Origin: Endozoicomonas euniceicola
GTDB lineage: Bacteria > Pseudomonadota > Gammaproteobacteria > Pseudomonadales > Endozoicomonadaceae
Direction of reading: 5' to 3'
NCBI RefSeq assembly: GCF_025562755.1
Contig: NZ_CP103300.1
Location: 2,977,001 to 3,041,000 of the forward strand
Length of the DNA: 64,000 nt
Part shown: in pieces, positions 38,570-47,934 of the stretch
Layout: every line of letters begins with the position of its first letter
Position numbering within the stretch: the first letter of the stretch is position 1
The notes under the pieces: generated by a model
Seen by the model: the letters and a program-made list of their open reading frames with translations, nothing else
Databases searched by the model: none
What the model was told of the DNA's origin: nothing
Made by a program: the position numbers and the translations under genes

Positions 38570-39112
38570 ATGTTGCGCCAGATGAGACGTCTATTTCTGT
38601 TTATGGTTATCTCTTGTTTGACTTTGCCGGTCGTTGCTTCATCAAAAGCCGAACTGAACGCTACCGTCAAGGAAACATTGTCGGGTCTTTACGACGAAAG
38701 CCCAGCCGCCAGAACTCTTGGTAAAGAGGCCAAAGGCATTCTGGTGTTTCCGAAAATCATTAAAGGTGGTTTGTTTGTGGGCGGTGAGTACGGTGAAGGC
38801 GCGCTGCTGATCAATCAGCAGGTAGTCGACTATTACAACACGGCTTCGGCCTCTGTTGGTCTTCAGCTGGGTGCACAGGTGCGTTCTCAGATTGTCATGT
38901 TTATGACCCATGAAGCGCTGGAGACATTCCGTAACAGCAAAGGCTGGGAAGCAGGCGTTGATGGTAGCATTGCTATTGCCGAGTTTGGTGTCGGTGAAAC
39001 CATTGCCACCAATACCGTTCAGGAGCCGATCATTGCCTTCATCAGTGACAATAAAGGCCTGATGTATAACCTGACCCTGGAAGGCACCAAGATGACCAAA
39101 ATCGATAAGTGA
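38570..39112 (+). CDS. SYLF/Ysc84-domain protein, secreted
   Basis: 180 residues with an N-terminal signal (RRLFLFMVISCLTLPVVASS, cleavage probably after VAS-S). The SYLF core is visible: AKGILVFPKIIKGGLFVGGE YGEGALL, YYNTASASVGLQLGAQVRSQ and FVD/SKGWEAGVDGSIAIAEF. Bacterial members (BPSL1445-like) are periplasmic, perhaps lipid-binding. Followed by a hairpin repeat of the GCTGTCC/GCTGTTGG type. Confidence 0.85.
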   Translation: MLRQMRRLFLFMVISCLTLPVVASSKAELNATVKETLSGLYDESPAARTLGKEAKGILVFPKIIKGGLFVGGEYGEGALLINQQVVDYYNTASASVGLQLGAQVRSQIVMFMTHEALETFRNSKGWEAGVDGSIAIAEFGVGETIATNTVQEPIIAFISDNKGLMYNLTLEGTKMTKIDK

Positions 39113-39136
39113 GCCTGAAGCACAGATCATAACGCT

Positions 39137-39246
39137 GTCCGCTGTCCGCTGTCCGCTGTCCGCTGCTGGTTGTTGGCTGTTAGTCAGGCAGCCAGCAGCC
39201 AACAGCCAGCAGCCAGCAGCCAAAAGCCAAAAGCCAAAAGCCAAAA
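39137..39246 (+). repeat. Hairpin repeat, GCTGTCC/GCTGTTG word
   Basis: Tandem CGCTGTC and TTGGCTG units on the left, AGCCAGC/AGCCAAA units on the right (ending in four AAAAGCC units). Words resemble the MITE interior, suggesting a shared origin for this hairpin and the MITE. Confidence 0.75.
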
Positions 39247-39347
39247 AAGTCTTCCGTCTTTTACCTCAGTGTTTTAGCAAAATCGTCGTAAACCCTCGCC
39301 CAATGCGGGCGGGGATATAAGACGGGAAGGCGCAGAGCCTTCCGCCA

Positions 39348-39776
39348 TCAATCTGGTGTACTCTGGCTATTAACGTAGTCCTTCAGAGTCTCGATAGTTG
39401 CACCGCCAGCACTGCAAGCAAAGTAAGACCTTGACCACATTAAGCCTGCTTTGCTCTGAGCAGTAAGGTGGGTATTCAGCATTCGCAACCGTCTTGATGA
39501 TGTTGATTTGAGATTATTTACCATGACACTGATAGCCAGTTTTGGTGGGTAGGCCACCAACAGGTGTACGTGATCTTTTTCGCCATCCATTTCAAGTAAC
39601 TGGCATTCCAGTTTTTCACATGCACTCTCGAACGACTCCCGTAACTGCTTGATCATATAGCCATCAAAAAGCTTTCGTCTGTACTTTGTCGTGAACACCA
39701 AATGAACAACCAGCTTGGTAACGCTATGTCGTTTGCGAAGATACCCTTTAAGCAAATCTTTATTGTGTGCGCCCAC
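39348..39776 (-). CDS. tnpA: TnpA, Y1 HUH transposase (second copy)
   Basis: 142 residues from a GTG at 39776, identical in sequence to the first copy except near the start (GAHNKD for SAHNKD). HUH motif and C-terminal Tyr region intact; it could mobilise both copies and the end-containing relics if their ends are recognised. Confidence 0.92.
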   Translation of the reverse strand: MGAHNKDLLKGYLRKRHSVTKLVVHLVFTTKYRRKLFDGYMIKQLRESFESACEKLECQLLEMDGEKDHVHLLVAYPPKLAISVMVNNLKSTSSRRLRMLNTHLTAQSKAGLMWSRSYFACSAGGATIETLKDYVNSQSTPD

Positions 39777-39842
39777 TTGAAAACCTCTTTCAAATACCTG
39801 TAATATAAAGCTTATATTAATGGAGCACTGAAATAAAGTTCC

Positions 39843-41133
39843 ATGCTGAGAGCCACCAAAGTACGAATCTATCCAACATCAGAGCAGGCGGAATTTCTCG
39901 ACCGTCAGTTTGATGCTGTGCGGTTCGTATGGAACAAGGCCCTGGCTATTAAGGTTCATTATTACAAGGTTCGTGGGCAGAGCCTTTCTCCCAAAAAACA
40001 CCTGAAGCCCTTGCTGGCAAAAGCCAAGAAAAGCCGAAAGTACTCATGGCTGAAAAACGCTGACTCTATTGCACTGCAACAGGTCACTATCAATCTGGAT
40101 ACGGCCTTTCAAAACTTTTTCAATCCCAAATTGCAGGCAAGATTTCCTCGCTTCAAGAAAAAGCATGGCAAGCAAAGTAGCTACCATTGTACGTCTGTCT
40201 CTGTGGGCGATAACTGGATAAAAATCCCCAAGTGCAAGCCCATAAGGGCTAAAGTGCATCGTGAAATAGTGGGTAAGGTGAAGTCTATCACCCTGAGAAG
40301 AACGCTAACCGGCAAGTATTTTGCCTCCATATTGGCTGATGATACCCAGGAACAACCAAAACAGATTGATAATCTTGAAGCTAATCAGGTTGTCGGTGTT
40401 GATATGGGGATTACTGATCTGGCTATCACCAGTACCGGCCATAAGACTGGCAATCCTCGCTTTCTGAAAAAAGCACAACGTAACCTGAAAAGAAAACAAC
40501 AGGCTCTATCTCGCTGCAAGAAAGGCTCAAAAGGTAGGCACAAAGCCCGTTTATTGGTGGCAAAGGCGCATGAGCGTGTAGCCTTTGCCCGTAATGATTT
40601 TCAGCATAAGGGGCGCAGCATTCAATGTCTTACCGGGCTTTTGGCGGTTGGCTATTAGCTGCTCAGACAGCCAACCACCAAAAGCTAATAGCCAACAGCG
40701 GTATATTCTAACCTTCCGTTCCCCTAAGCTATCAAAACAACTCATCGACGAAAACCAAGCGGTGATTGTGGAGACACTGAAAGTTAAAAACATGCTCAAG
40801 AACAAGCGTCTTGCTCGTTCTATTGCTGATGCTGGCTGGCACTCACTGATAACCAAACTCGAATACAAGGCAAAGCAGGAAGGTAAACATCTGGTGAAGA
40901 TAGACCAGTGGTTTGCATCCTCTAAAGCTTGCTCAGTCTGCGATTTGAAACAGGAAAAAATGCCATTGAGAATCCGATCATGGGAGTGTAGCTGTGGTGC
41001 TATCCATGACCGGGATATTAATGCAGCTCGCAATATCAAGAAGCAAGGCATATTGAAATTAAAGGCGGAAGGACTGTCCGTTTCTGCTGATGGAGGCTTG
41101 CGTAAATCCGGCAGACTGTCGGTTGCTGCCTAA
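39843..41133 (+). pseudogene. tnpB: tnpB copy 2, interrupted by MITE
   Basis: Matches the intact TnpB to residue 256 (NDFQHK), then reads 15 codons of the inserted element to a stop; the remainder (LSKQLIDENQ... with Glu and last Asp) resumes in frame after the element at 40725. The RuvC domain is therefore split after its first Asp. Confidence 0.92.
40610..40724 (-). mobile_element. MITE-like element, copy C (115 bp)
   Basis: Same element as at 15218 in reverse orientation: starts GGGGCGCAGCATTC, ends CCTTCCGTTCCCC; TAA flanks at 40607-40609 and 40725-40727. The intact tnpB at 18480 shows the empty site (CATAAGCTATC). Confidence 0.92.
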
Positions 41134-41302
41134 GAAATCAGAAGCCTCACCCGATAGGGTGGGGAGCAGTCACCAGGGATGTAGATCCCCCCCCGTTACC
41201 GGTATTATTTATTCACTTAGTGAATTTCGATAATCACATAAAGAGCTAAAAATTATAAATTGTTAGCATTGATGCTGATTTTTCTGGGAAAACATTGCAA
41301 TC

Positions 41303-42412
41303 ATGAGTCGTCCAGCTAAGGCGGTCATTAATCTTGATGCCCTGCAACACAACTACCAGCTGGCCAAATCGTTAGCCAACCGGGAACGAACCAATGGCAA
41401 GGTTCTGGCAGTGGTGAAAGCCGATGCTTATGGACATGGTGCGGTGGCCTGCGCAAAGGCTCTGTCGGGTCAGGCAGACGGTTTTGCGGTGGCCTGTATT
41501 GAAGAAGCTCTGGAGTTACGCAGTACGGGTATCCAGCAACCGATTCTCCTGCTGGAAGGTTTTTTTGAAGCCATTGAATTGAACGAGATCAGCCGTCATA
41601 AGCTGGACATTGTCGTGCAAAATCCCGAACAGCTGACCATGCTGGAACAGAGCCCGCAACCAGAGCCTGTGCGCGTCTGGCTGAAAATGGACTCAGGTAT
41701 GCATCGTGCCGGTCTGTTACCACAAGACTTTCGAGCCGCCTGGATGCGTCTGGACGCCCTGCCCTGGGTCAGCGATATTGTTATGATGACTCACCTGGCC
41801 TGTGCGGATGAATCGGATAACGGCTATACACGACACCAGCTTGAAGTCTTTGAGCAACATACCCTTGGCTTGCCGGGTGAGCGCAGTATTGCCAATTCAG
41901 CCGGTCTGGTGAACTATCACCAGGCCCGGGCTGAATGGAATCGCCCCGGGTTATTACTGTACGGCGCTTCTCCCTTTGAAACCGTTCACCCGATTGAGCA
42001 ACAGCTACAGCCGGTCATGGAGCTGCATTCCGCCATTATCAGCATTAAGAATATTCCTGCTGGCAGCCCGGTGGGTTATGGCAGCGCCTGGACCAGTCAG
42101 CGGGCGACCCGGCAAGGCGTGGTGGCTATTGGTTACGCTGACGGTTACCCGCGCCATGCGCAAAACGGTACACCCATCCTTGTGAAGGGTAAACGAGTAC
42201 CGGTGATTGGCCGGGTTTCCATGGATATGCTGACTGTTGACCTGACTGATGTGCCGCAAGCCCGACCGGGCGACAGTGTTGTATTATGGGGCAAGGATCT
42301 CCCGGCGGCAGAAGTAGCTCGTTATGCCAGCACCATACCTTATCAGCTGTTCTGCAACCTGAACCGGGTTCCGGTTGAATACGCCCAGTCATCGATAGCC
42401 GTTGATGTCTGA
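41303..42412 (+). CDS. alr: Alanine racemase
   Basis: 369 residues. Lys39 in VLAVVKADAYGHG binds PLP; Tyr259 in VGYGSAW is the second catalytic base; KMDSGMHRAG and SMDMLTVDLTDV are further family blocks. It supplies D-alanine for peptidoglycan. Length fits the family. An IS1634-type element sits 8 bp after the stop, so the natural 3' region has been split. Confidence 0.95.
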   Translation: MSRPAKAVINLDALQHNYQLAKSLANRERTNGKVLAVVKADAYGHGAVACAKALSGQADGFAVACIEEALELRSTGIQQPILLLEGFFEAIELNEISRHKLDIVVQNPEQLTMLEQSPQPEPVRVWLKMDSGMHRAGLLPQDFRAAWMRLDALPWVSDIVMMTHLACADESDNGYTRHQLEVFEQHTLGLPGERSIANSAGLVNYHQARAEWNRPGLLLYGASPFETVHPIEQQLQPVMELHSAIISIKNIPAGSPVGYGSAWTSQRATRQGVVAIGYADGYPRHAQNGTPILVKGKRVPVIGRVSMDMLTVDLTDVPQARPGDSVVLWGKDLPAAEVARYASTIPYQLFCNLNRVPVEYAQSSIAVDV

Positions 42413-42419
42413 CTCTCAA

Positions 42420-44150
42420 CCGTCATTCACCACCCTATTCAGGAATAAATTTCTTGGTACGTTGAGCCCAAAATAAAAATGATCGTCGATTGCCTCTCTG
42501 ATATTCCAACCATGTGTTTCTCCGTCCCGTTAACCGACAGCACATGAATCCCATCAAAGCACAGGAAAACCCATCTGCCCGTTGGGTTCTGGGCTGGTTT
42601 CTTCTTCATGTCCGGGAACGTTCGGCTCTGCCTTTTCAGTTCATAGCGGATTCGATGCTGAATTGCAGCATAGACCATAAGACAGAGTGTCATCACCATT
42701 AACAGGGCCTCAATACGCTCAGGTTTTTTGAGATACAGTGAAGACACCAGAAAATCAGGGCTCTTCAGGAAGCGAAAACCTCTCTCAACCTGCTGCTGGG
42801 ATTTATACGTCCTCAGTAGTTCGCCAGCGTCAAGCCGGACTGTATCTGTATCGTTGGTTGCCAGAACAAAACAACCCAACGATGCTTCTGCATCACGACG
42901 AGTCTGTACAGCAACCGTGCAGGAGCCTGTCACATAATATTCATAGTGGTCGGGAACCGTCCCATCAGCAGGACGGCCTTTGGTTTTATAGCAGGGACTC
43001 TCGATGATCTCAGGTTCAGCCTGGCAGTATACGGACTGTTTTTGCCATAGCTTGAAAGCTTCCATGGCATCCGATTCGCAACAGAATGGCTTCTTGCCCA
43101 ATTTCTCAAGTTCCTTGAACTCCTTCAGGGACTTTTTCTGCATACGCCTTGTCAGTGTCTTCTGTTCTGTTTTCTGGCTTTGATTATTTCGAAACAGTAC
43201 CCAACGTTGTACGACACCTGCATAGTCAGACAGAGTCTCTACAGATTCGTAATGCTCAAACCCTTCAACCTCAACCATTGAGCGCAATGGCGCACTTTGA
43301 ACCAGTTCTTTGGCTGCACCAATGTTGAGAGGAACTCTGGAGATAAACAACTGATCCTGCTGACTCAGTTCCTGAACGGTTTCAGCCACATACAATGCAG
43401 CATCACCGATGAAGTAACGGGCATTCAGTGCCGCCTTGAAGCTCTTTATATGCTCAGAAACCACTTGTTTGAAACTGGTCTTGTCCGTCACATTACCGCT
43501 GGCTGCTTTCATAAACATCGGAATGCCTGCCCGGTTTTCGGTCAGCAGGAGCAATATGGCCTGGTTCAGGTCAGGACGATGATCTCGGCTGTAGCCCTTG
43601 CAAAGCCTGATGCAATTGAGGTCCTCGTCACTTACTTCCTCCTCGCTGTTATAACGGCCATCGACGTGAAATCCTGTGCCATCAAGGTTGAGTGCATCAC
43701 ATGGCAATTTGAGATGCGTAGCCACCTTGATAGCCAGCTCAAAATAGACTTTACTGACACCCAGTTCAAACAGTTCATCCAGTGTTCTTCCAAGAACTTT
43801 GTCGTTTATGTGTTCGGGCTCAATCCCCTCTCTGATCAGTTTATCGAGGGGTTTATTGGAGAAGAACTGAGGGAACATGTGGAGAGACTGCCCCGTAAAG
43901 CCGAGGCCATTGATAATCATCGCGACAACGGCCTCACCGTGGGAGATGTTCCATTCGTCAGATACTTTGGGCGCGCGCCTGTCGATATGGTCGGCAATGC
44001 CCAGCTCTTTGCACATTCCAGCCACTAGACCGAGATGATCCATGACCTGAGAGTGGTATTGAATAGGAGGCATAACAAGGCTTCTTGATATTTGCTTATC
44101 TGATAGATAGCAGGTATTAGGAAAATGTCATGTTGGGTGGTGAATGTCGG
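42420..44150. mobile_element. IS1634-type insertion sequence with 6-bp target duplication
   Basis: About 1731 bp. Terminal inverted repeats CCG(T/A)CATTCACCACCC at both ends (42420-42435 and 44135-44150, 15 of 16 matching). TCTCAA directly repeated outside (42414-42419 and 44151-44156). One transposase gene on the minus strand. The clean target duplication indicates recent insertion between alr and lrp. Confidence 0.88.
42439..44073 (-). CDS. IS1634-family DDE transposase
   Basis: 544 residues. The N-terminal DUF4277-type region (MDHLGLVAGMCKELGIADHI) leads to the DDE core: LNLDGTGFHVDGRY (first Asp), RYFIGDAALYVAETVQEL (second Asp) and YKSQQQVERGFRFLKSP (the E of the Y-(2)-R-(3)-E-(6)-K block of IS4-like enzymes). 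No interruption. Confidence 0.9.
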   Translation of the reverse strand: MPPIQYHSQVMDHLGLVAGMCKELGIADHIDRRAPKVSDEWNISHGEAVVAMIINGLGFTGQSLHMFPQFFSNKPLDKLIREGIEPEHINDKVLGRTLDELFELGVSKVYFELAIKVATHLKLPCDALNLDGTGFHVDGRYNSEEEVSDEDLNCIRLCKGYSRDHRPDLNQAILLLLTENRAGIPMFMKAASGNVTDKTSFKQVVSEHIKSFKAALNARYFIGDAALYVAETVQELSQQDQLFISRVPLNIGAAKELVQSAPLRSMVEVEGFEHYESVETLSDYAGVVQRWVLFRNNQSQKTEQKTLTRRMQKKSLKEFKELEKLGKKPFCCESDAMEAFKLWQKQSVYCQAEPEIIESPCYKTKGRPADGTVPDHYEYYVTGSCTVAVQTRRDAEASLGCFVLATNDTDTVRLDAGELLRTYKSQQQVERGFRFLKSPDFLVSSLYLKKPERIEALLMVMTLCLMVYAAIQHRIRYELKRQSRTFPDMKKKPAQNPTGRWVFLCFDGIHVLSVNGTEKHMVGISERQSTIIFILGSTYQEIYS

Positions 44151-44334
44151 TCTCAACGATGCACCCGGCTATGACAGTCGACTACGAGCATCACATTTAC
44201 TGGGCTATCTTGCTTATTTTTTGCACACAAACGGAAAATTTACATAGCAGGTCTATTTAAGCACTTGAAGATTTTCTGTCTGTGCCATACTCTCACGCAC
44301 CATTCGGAATGTTCGTCTAACAACAGCTGAAACC

Positions 44335-44823
44335 ATGAGAAGCCGCAAAGAAGTCATTCGCCAACTGGACAGGATTGATCGTAATATTCTGCGTACCTTG
44401 CAGGAAAATGGTCGTATTTCCTACGTAGACCTCGCTGACCGTGTGGGTCTGAGTACAACGCCCTGCATGGAACGAGTCAAAAGACTGGAGCGTGAAGGTG
44501 TTATTCAGGGCTACAGCGCCCGGTTAAATCCACAATTCCTGCAAGCTGGTCTGCTGGTGTTTGTCGAAATCAGTTTATATACCAAATCCGCCGATATCTT
44601 TGATGACTTCCGCAGGGCAGTCATTAACCTGCCCAATGTTCTGGAATGTCATCTGGTATCAGGCCACTTTGATTATCTGGTTAAAGCCCGGATTTCTGAA
44701 ATGGCCTCCTACAGGGAACTACTGGGCGACATCCTGTTAAAGCTGCCCGGTGTAAGAGAGTCGAAAAGTTACATTGTGATGGAAGAACTGAAGGAAACTC
44801 TGAACCTGCCCATTCCTGATTAA
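44335..44823 (+). CDS. lrp: Leucine-responsive regulatory protein-like, Lrp
   Basis: 162 residues. Helix-turn-helix RIDRNILRTLQENGRISYVD then LADRVGLSTTPCMERVKRLE, RAM domain VFVEISLYTKSADIFDDFRR ... VSGHFDYLVKARISEM. Closer to E. coli Lrp than the protein at 38036. It faces alr and, beyond the PilZ genes, the branched-chain amino-acid degradation operon, so it is a good candidate regulator of both. Confidence 0.92.
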   Translation: MRSRKEVIRQLDRIDRNILRTLQENGRISYVDLADRVGLSTTPCMERVKRLEREGVIQGYSARLNPQFLQAGLLVFVEISLYTKSADIFDDFRRAVINLPNVLECHLVSGHFDYLVKARISEMASYRELLGDILLKLPGVRESKSYIVMEELKETLNLPIPD

Positions 44824-44832
44824 GGCTTCTTA

Positions 44833-45204
44833 TCAGTAGTCGCGGATAAAGTAATTAAGGGCCACCTGATCCTGTTCGTCGATCTCCCGCAGCTGGAATC
44901 CAGCGGCATAGCTTCCCGGAGTCGGGGCTGAAGGCGAGTTGCCCTGTTTGCTGCCCGATTGGCACCAGACGCATTCAGCTATCAACGATACCTGGTGATA
45001 GCTTTTCTGTGGGCCGGGTAGCACCAGTGTTATATTACGGACCTCATCCTGACGAATGATCTGGTTGGTTAACAGACTGAAACCTCCCTTTGAAACATCT
45101 TCCAGAACACCCAGTAACTGACCAGTGTCGTTATCAAGAACCTGTGCGGGCTCTTCAAGCAGTTTGCGGGGGAAGCGACGTTTTTCAAGTACAGTGTCTG
45201 TCAT
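44833..45204 (-). CDS. PilZ-domain protein
   Basis: 123 residues. The c-di-GMP-binding signature is present: RRFPRK near residue 9 (the R-x-x-x-R motif) and DVSKGGFSL near 38 (D-x-S-x-x-G). A single PilZ domain with no other module. Its start overlaps the 3' end of the upstream small gene by 20 bp, suggesting coupled expression. Confidence 0.82.
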   Translation of the reverse strand: MTDTVLEKRRFPRKLLEEPAQVLDNDTGQLLGVLEDVSKGGFSLLTNQIIRQDEVRNITLVLPGPQKSYHQVSLIAECVWCQSGSKQGNSPSAPTPGSYAAGFQLREIDEQDQVALNYFIRDY

Positions 45205-45484
45205 AGATCGTCCTCCTTTTGACTATGGAAATGCAGTCTTCCCAGAATCTGAAATAATTTTTATTTTCAGGAGTGAGCTGCGCTCTTGTCGTACAGAGTC
45301 GCTCATGGCTAACAAGATACCCAGAAAATGTCTCTGATGACAAATTTTGATTTACATCGGCCTGTTTGATAATACGTCCACTGTCATCTACGCCAATAGG
45401 AGTGTCCCCGGGTTCCTCATTCAGCTGCAATAGTTGCTGATCGATATTCTCTAAAGAAACGCGACCGGAAGATCCCCCGTCCAT
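45185..45484 (-). CDS. Hypothetical protein upstream of PilZ
   Basis: 99 residues from the ATG at 45484 (ACAGGGAAATC upstream); an earlier in-frame ATG at 45544 is possible. The N-terminal part (SLENIDQQLLQLNEEPGD) may be helical; no family recognised. Overlap with the PilZ gene favours a real gene. The C-terminal third is unusual in composition (FWEDCISIVKRRTIYDRHC). Confidence 0.45.
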   Translation of the reverse strand: MDGGSSGRVSLENIDQQLLQLNEEPGDTPIGVDDSGRIIKQADVNQNLSSETFSGYLVSHERLCTTRAQLTPENKNYFRFWEDCISIVKRRTIYDRHCT

Positions 45485-45752
45485 AATGATTTCCCTGTAA
45501 AAATTAATTTCCAAGGCTATCGGCAACAGGGCAGGTTTTCTCACGTATAAAGCAGTAGCGTGTTGAGTGTACAGGTAGTTTTAGGTCAAAATTTGACAAC
45601 AGCTTCCGATCTCATTCTTAATCACAATAAGGGACTACAATCCCCGTAGCGTTAATCCTGTAACCAACCCGTTTGCAGGATGCCTGAAATAAAAATAAGA
45701 AATAAAGCAAAATCAGAGCCTTATCCGCTCTGAACCATTCGGAGGATCCCGT

Positions 45753-46799
45753 ATGTTCAGACAGATAACCCAGGCCAGGATGAATGATATTCATATCAAG
45801 TACGATGAACATTCCGGCCTGAAGTCCATAATTGCCATCCACAATACTCGCAGAGGCCCTTCTCTGGGCGGTTGCCGCTTTATCCCTTACCCTTCTTTTG
45901 ATGATGCCGTGACCGATGCTATCCGTCTGGCCCAGGGTATGAGTTACAAAGCGGCTCTGGCCGGGCTGGATCTGGGTGGTGGGAAATCAGTCATTATGAT
46001 GCCTGAGGGCGATTTCGATCGTACTGAGCTATTCAGTGCCTTTGGACGTTTTGTCGATGAGCTGGGGGGGCGATATATCACGGCAATAGACAGTGGCACC
46101 AGCGTTTCCGATATGGATATCATTGCCAGCCAGACCCACCATGTTTCCTGTACGTCAGCCAGCGGTAACCCCGGGCCTTCAACGGCCAAAGGAGTCTATT
46201 ACGGCATCCTTTCTACGCTCAAGGCGCGTAAAGAGTTTGGCAATACGCTCAAAGGTATGACCATTGCTGTTCAGGGGTTGGGAAGTGTGGGTTATGCCCT
46301 GTGCCAGCTATTGCACAGAGACGGAGCCCGGCTGGTTGTGTCAGACATTGACGACGACAAAGTTGAACAGTGCATCCGGGAGTTTGGTGCCAGAGGGGTC
46401 AATCCGTCAGAGATTCATTCAACCTCCTGCGACATTTTCAGTCCTTGTGGCCTGGGCGGCGTACTGAATGAGCAGGCGATCGACCAGCTTCAATGTGGTG
46501 CCGTTGCCGGTTCAGCCAACAACCAGTTACTGACTCCGGAATGTGGGGAGCAACTGTTTAACCGGGACATCCTTTACGCACCGGACTATCTGATTAATGC
46601 GGGTGGCCTGATTTTTGTCGCCATGACCCACGCTCGCAAAAGTAACCACGAAATGAATCTCAGAATTAAAGGGATTGGAGAAACGCTGCTACAGGTCTTT
46701 CGCAGACAGCAGCAACAACAGGAGCCTGTTAACCGGATTGCAGATCAAATGGCTGAAGCTATTTTGTTTGGTGATGAGTTCAGGCAGCTAACTGCTTAA
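45753..46799 (+). CDS. Leucine/valine dehydrogenase (Glu/Leu/Phe/Val family)
   Basis: 348 residues. GMSYKAALAGLDLGGGKSVI holds the catalytic Lys; SGNPGPSTAKGVYYGI and the NAD-binding MTIAVQGLGSVGYALCQLL (G-x-G-x-x-G) follow. It deaminates branched-chain amino acids to 2-oxoacids, the substrates of the dehydrogenase complex encoded directly downstream. First gene of the operon, 200 bp from the divergent PilZ genes. Confidence 0.9.
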   Translation: MFRQITQARMNDIHIKYDEHSGLKSIIAIHNTRRGPSLGGCRFIPYPSFDDAVTDAIRLAQGMSYKAALAGLDLGGGKSVIMMPEGDFDRTELFSAFGRFVDELGGRYITAIDSGTSVSDMDIIASQTHHVSCTSASGNPGPSTAKGVYYGILSTLKARKEFGNTLKGMTIAVQGLGSVGYALCQLLHRDGARLVVSDIDDDKVEQCIREFGARGVNPSEIHSTSCDIFSPCGLGGVLNEQAIDQLQCGAVAGSANNQLLTPECGEQLFNRDILYAPDYLINAGGLIFVAMTHARKSNHEMNLRIKGIGETLLQVFRRQQQQQEPVNRIADQMAEAILFGDEFRQLTA

Positions 46800-46848
46800 A
46801 ACTATCTACTATAAACAGGCGGTCTGACTAATAACAGAGGCTTCTACT

Positions 46849-47934
46849 GTGAAACAGAAAGAACTTAATCCAATTCCCATCTACCGGTACCTGGATGCTG
46901 AAGGTGAAGTGATCGAGCGATTGCCAGGCTGGACAGAGGATAAAGATATTCTGCTTGGTTACTATCGTAATATGGTGCTGGGCCGTCAGGCTGATGCCAA
47001 GGCGGTTGCTTTGCAGAGAACGGGCCAGATGGGCACTTACCCTTCCTGTCTTGGACAGGAGGCTATCAGTACTGTGACCTGCGCCCTGATGAAAAAAGAG
47101 GATGTTCTGGTTCCTTATTACCGGGACCATCCGGGGCTTATGGTCAGGGGCATTCCCCTATCCGACATTTTGCTCTACTGGGGAGGGGATGAGCGCGGGA
47201 GTTCTGGTGACCACTGGGGCAAGGACTTCCCCAACTGTGTGCCCATTGCCACTCAGGCCTGTCATGCCGCTGGTGTGGCAGCCGCTTTGAAAATACGACA
47301 AGATTCCGGTATTGCGGTGTGTGCTCTTGGGGATGGCGCAACATCAAAAGGGGATTTTCTCGAAGCATTGAACCTTGCCGGTGCCTGGCAGCTGCCCGTG
47401 GTCTTTGTCATCAATAACAACCAGTGGGCCATTTCAGTCCCAAGACGCATCCAGTCCGGTGCCCCCACTTTAGCCCAGAAAGGCGTATCAGCGGGTTTAC
47501 CCTCTTACCAGGTGGATGGCAATGATGTGATCGCCCTGCACGAAGTGATAAATGAGGCGATAGGCAGAGCCCGTAGTGGCAAAGGCGCAACGGTTATTGA
47601 AGCCATCAGTTACCGTCTGGGTGATCACACTACGGCAGACGACGCCAGTCGTTATCGTAGCAGTGATGAGTTGCAACAGGCGTGGGGCAAAGAACCCATC
47701 AAGCGACTCCGAACCTTTTTGCACCACCGGGGGTGGTGGGACGAACAGCAGGAACAGGCGCTGATTAAAGACGTCAGCCAGCAGATTGAACAGGAGGTTC
47801 AAAACTATCTCAATACGCCGCTTCCACCGGTAAAAGACCTGTTTGATTACCATTATGCGAACATGCCGCCAGCCCTGCAGCAGCAAAAACAGGAGGCCGA
47901 GTTGAGAGCCGCGGGAGGTCAGAGCCATGAGTAA
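46849..47934 (+). CDS. bkdA: 2-oxoacid dehydrogenase E1 alpha (branched-chain type)
   Basis: 361 residues from a GTG at 46849 with AGAGG 9 nt upstream. The thiamine-diphosphate motif is visible: CALGDGATSKGDFLEALNLA ... VIFVINNNQWAIS (G-D-G ... N-N). YRDHPGLMVRGIP and SYRLGDHTTADDASRYRS (phosphorylation-loop region) fit the branched-chain E1. Overlaps the E1 beta gene by 8 bp. Confidence 0.9.
   Translation: MKQKELNPIPIYRYLDAEGEVIERLPGWTEDKDILLGYYRNMVLGRQADAKAVALQRTGQMGTYPSCLGQEAISTVTCALMKKEDVLVPYYRDHPGLMVRGIPLSDILLYWGGDERGSSGDHWGKDFPNCVPIATQACHAAGVAAALKIRQDSGIAVCALGDGATSKGDFLEALNLAGAWQLPVVFVINNNQWAISVPRRIQSGAPTLAQKGVSAGLPSYQVDGNDVIALHEVINEAIGRARSGKGATVIEAISYRLGDHTTADDASRYRSSDELQQAWGKEPIKRLRTFLHHRGWWDEQQEQALIKDVSQQIEQEVQNYLNTPLPPVKDLFDYHYANMPPALQQQKQEAELRAAGGQSHE

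Larger units (their letters stand above)
39279..41173. mobile_element. IS200/IS605-type insertion sequence, copy 2 (interrupted)
   Basis: Nearly identical to the copy at 17155 with few substitutions, but 115 bp + 3 bp longer because of a MITE in tnpB. Ends AAAATCGTCG and GAGCAGTCAC. tnpA is intact. Confidence 0.92.

Noticed and set aside
43297..44028. 243-codon open frame antisense to the IS1634 transposase
   Set aside because: Complementary to the DDE transposase coding sequence; no independent start signal.
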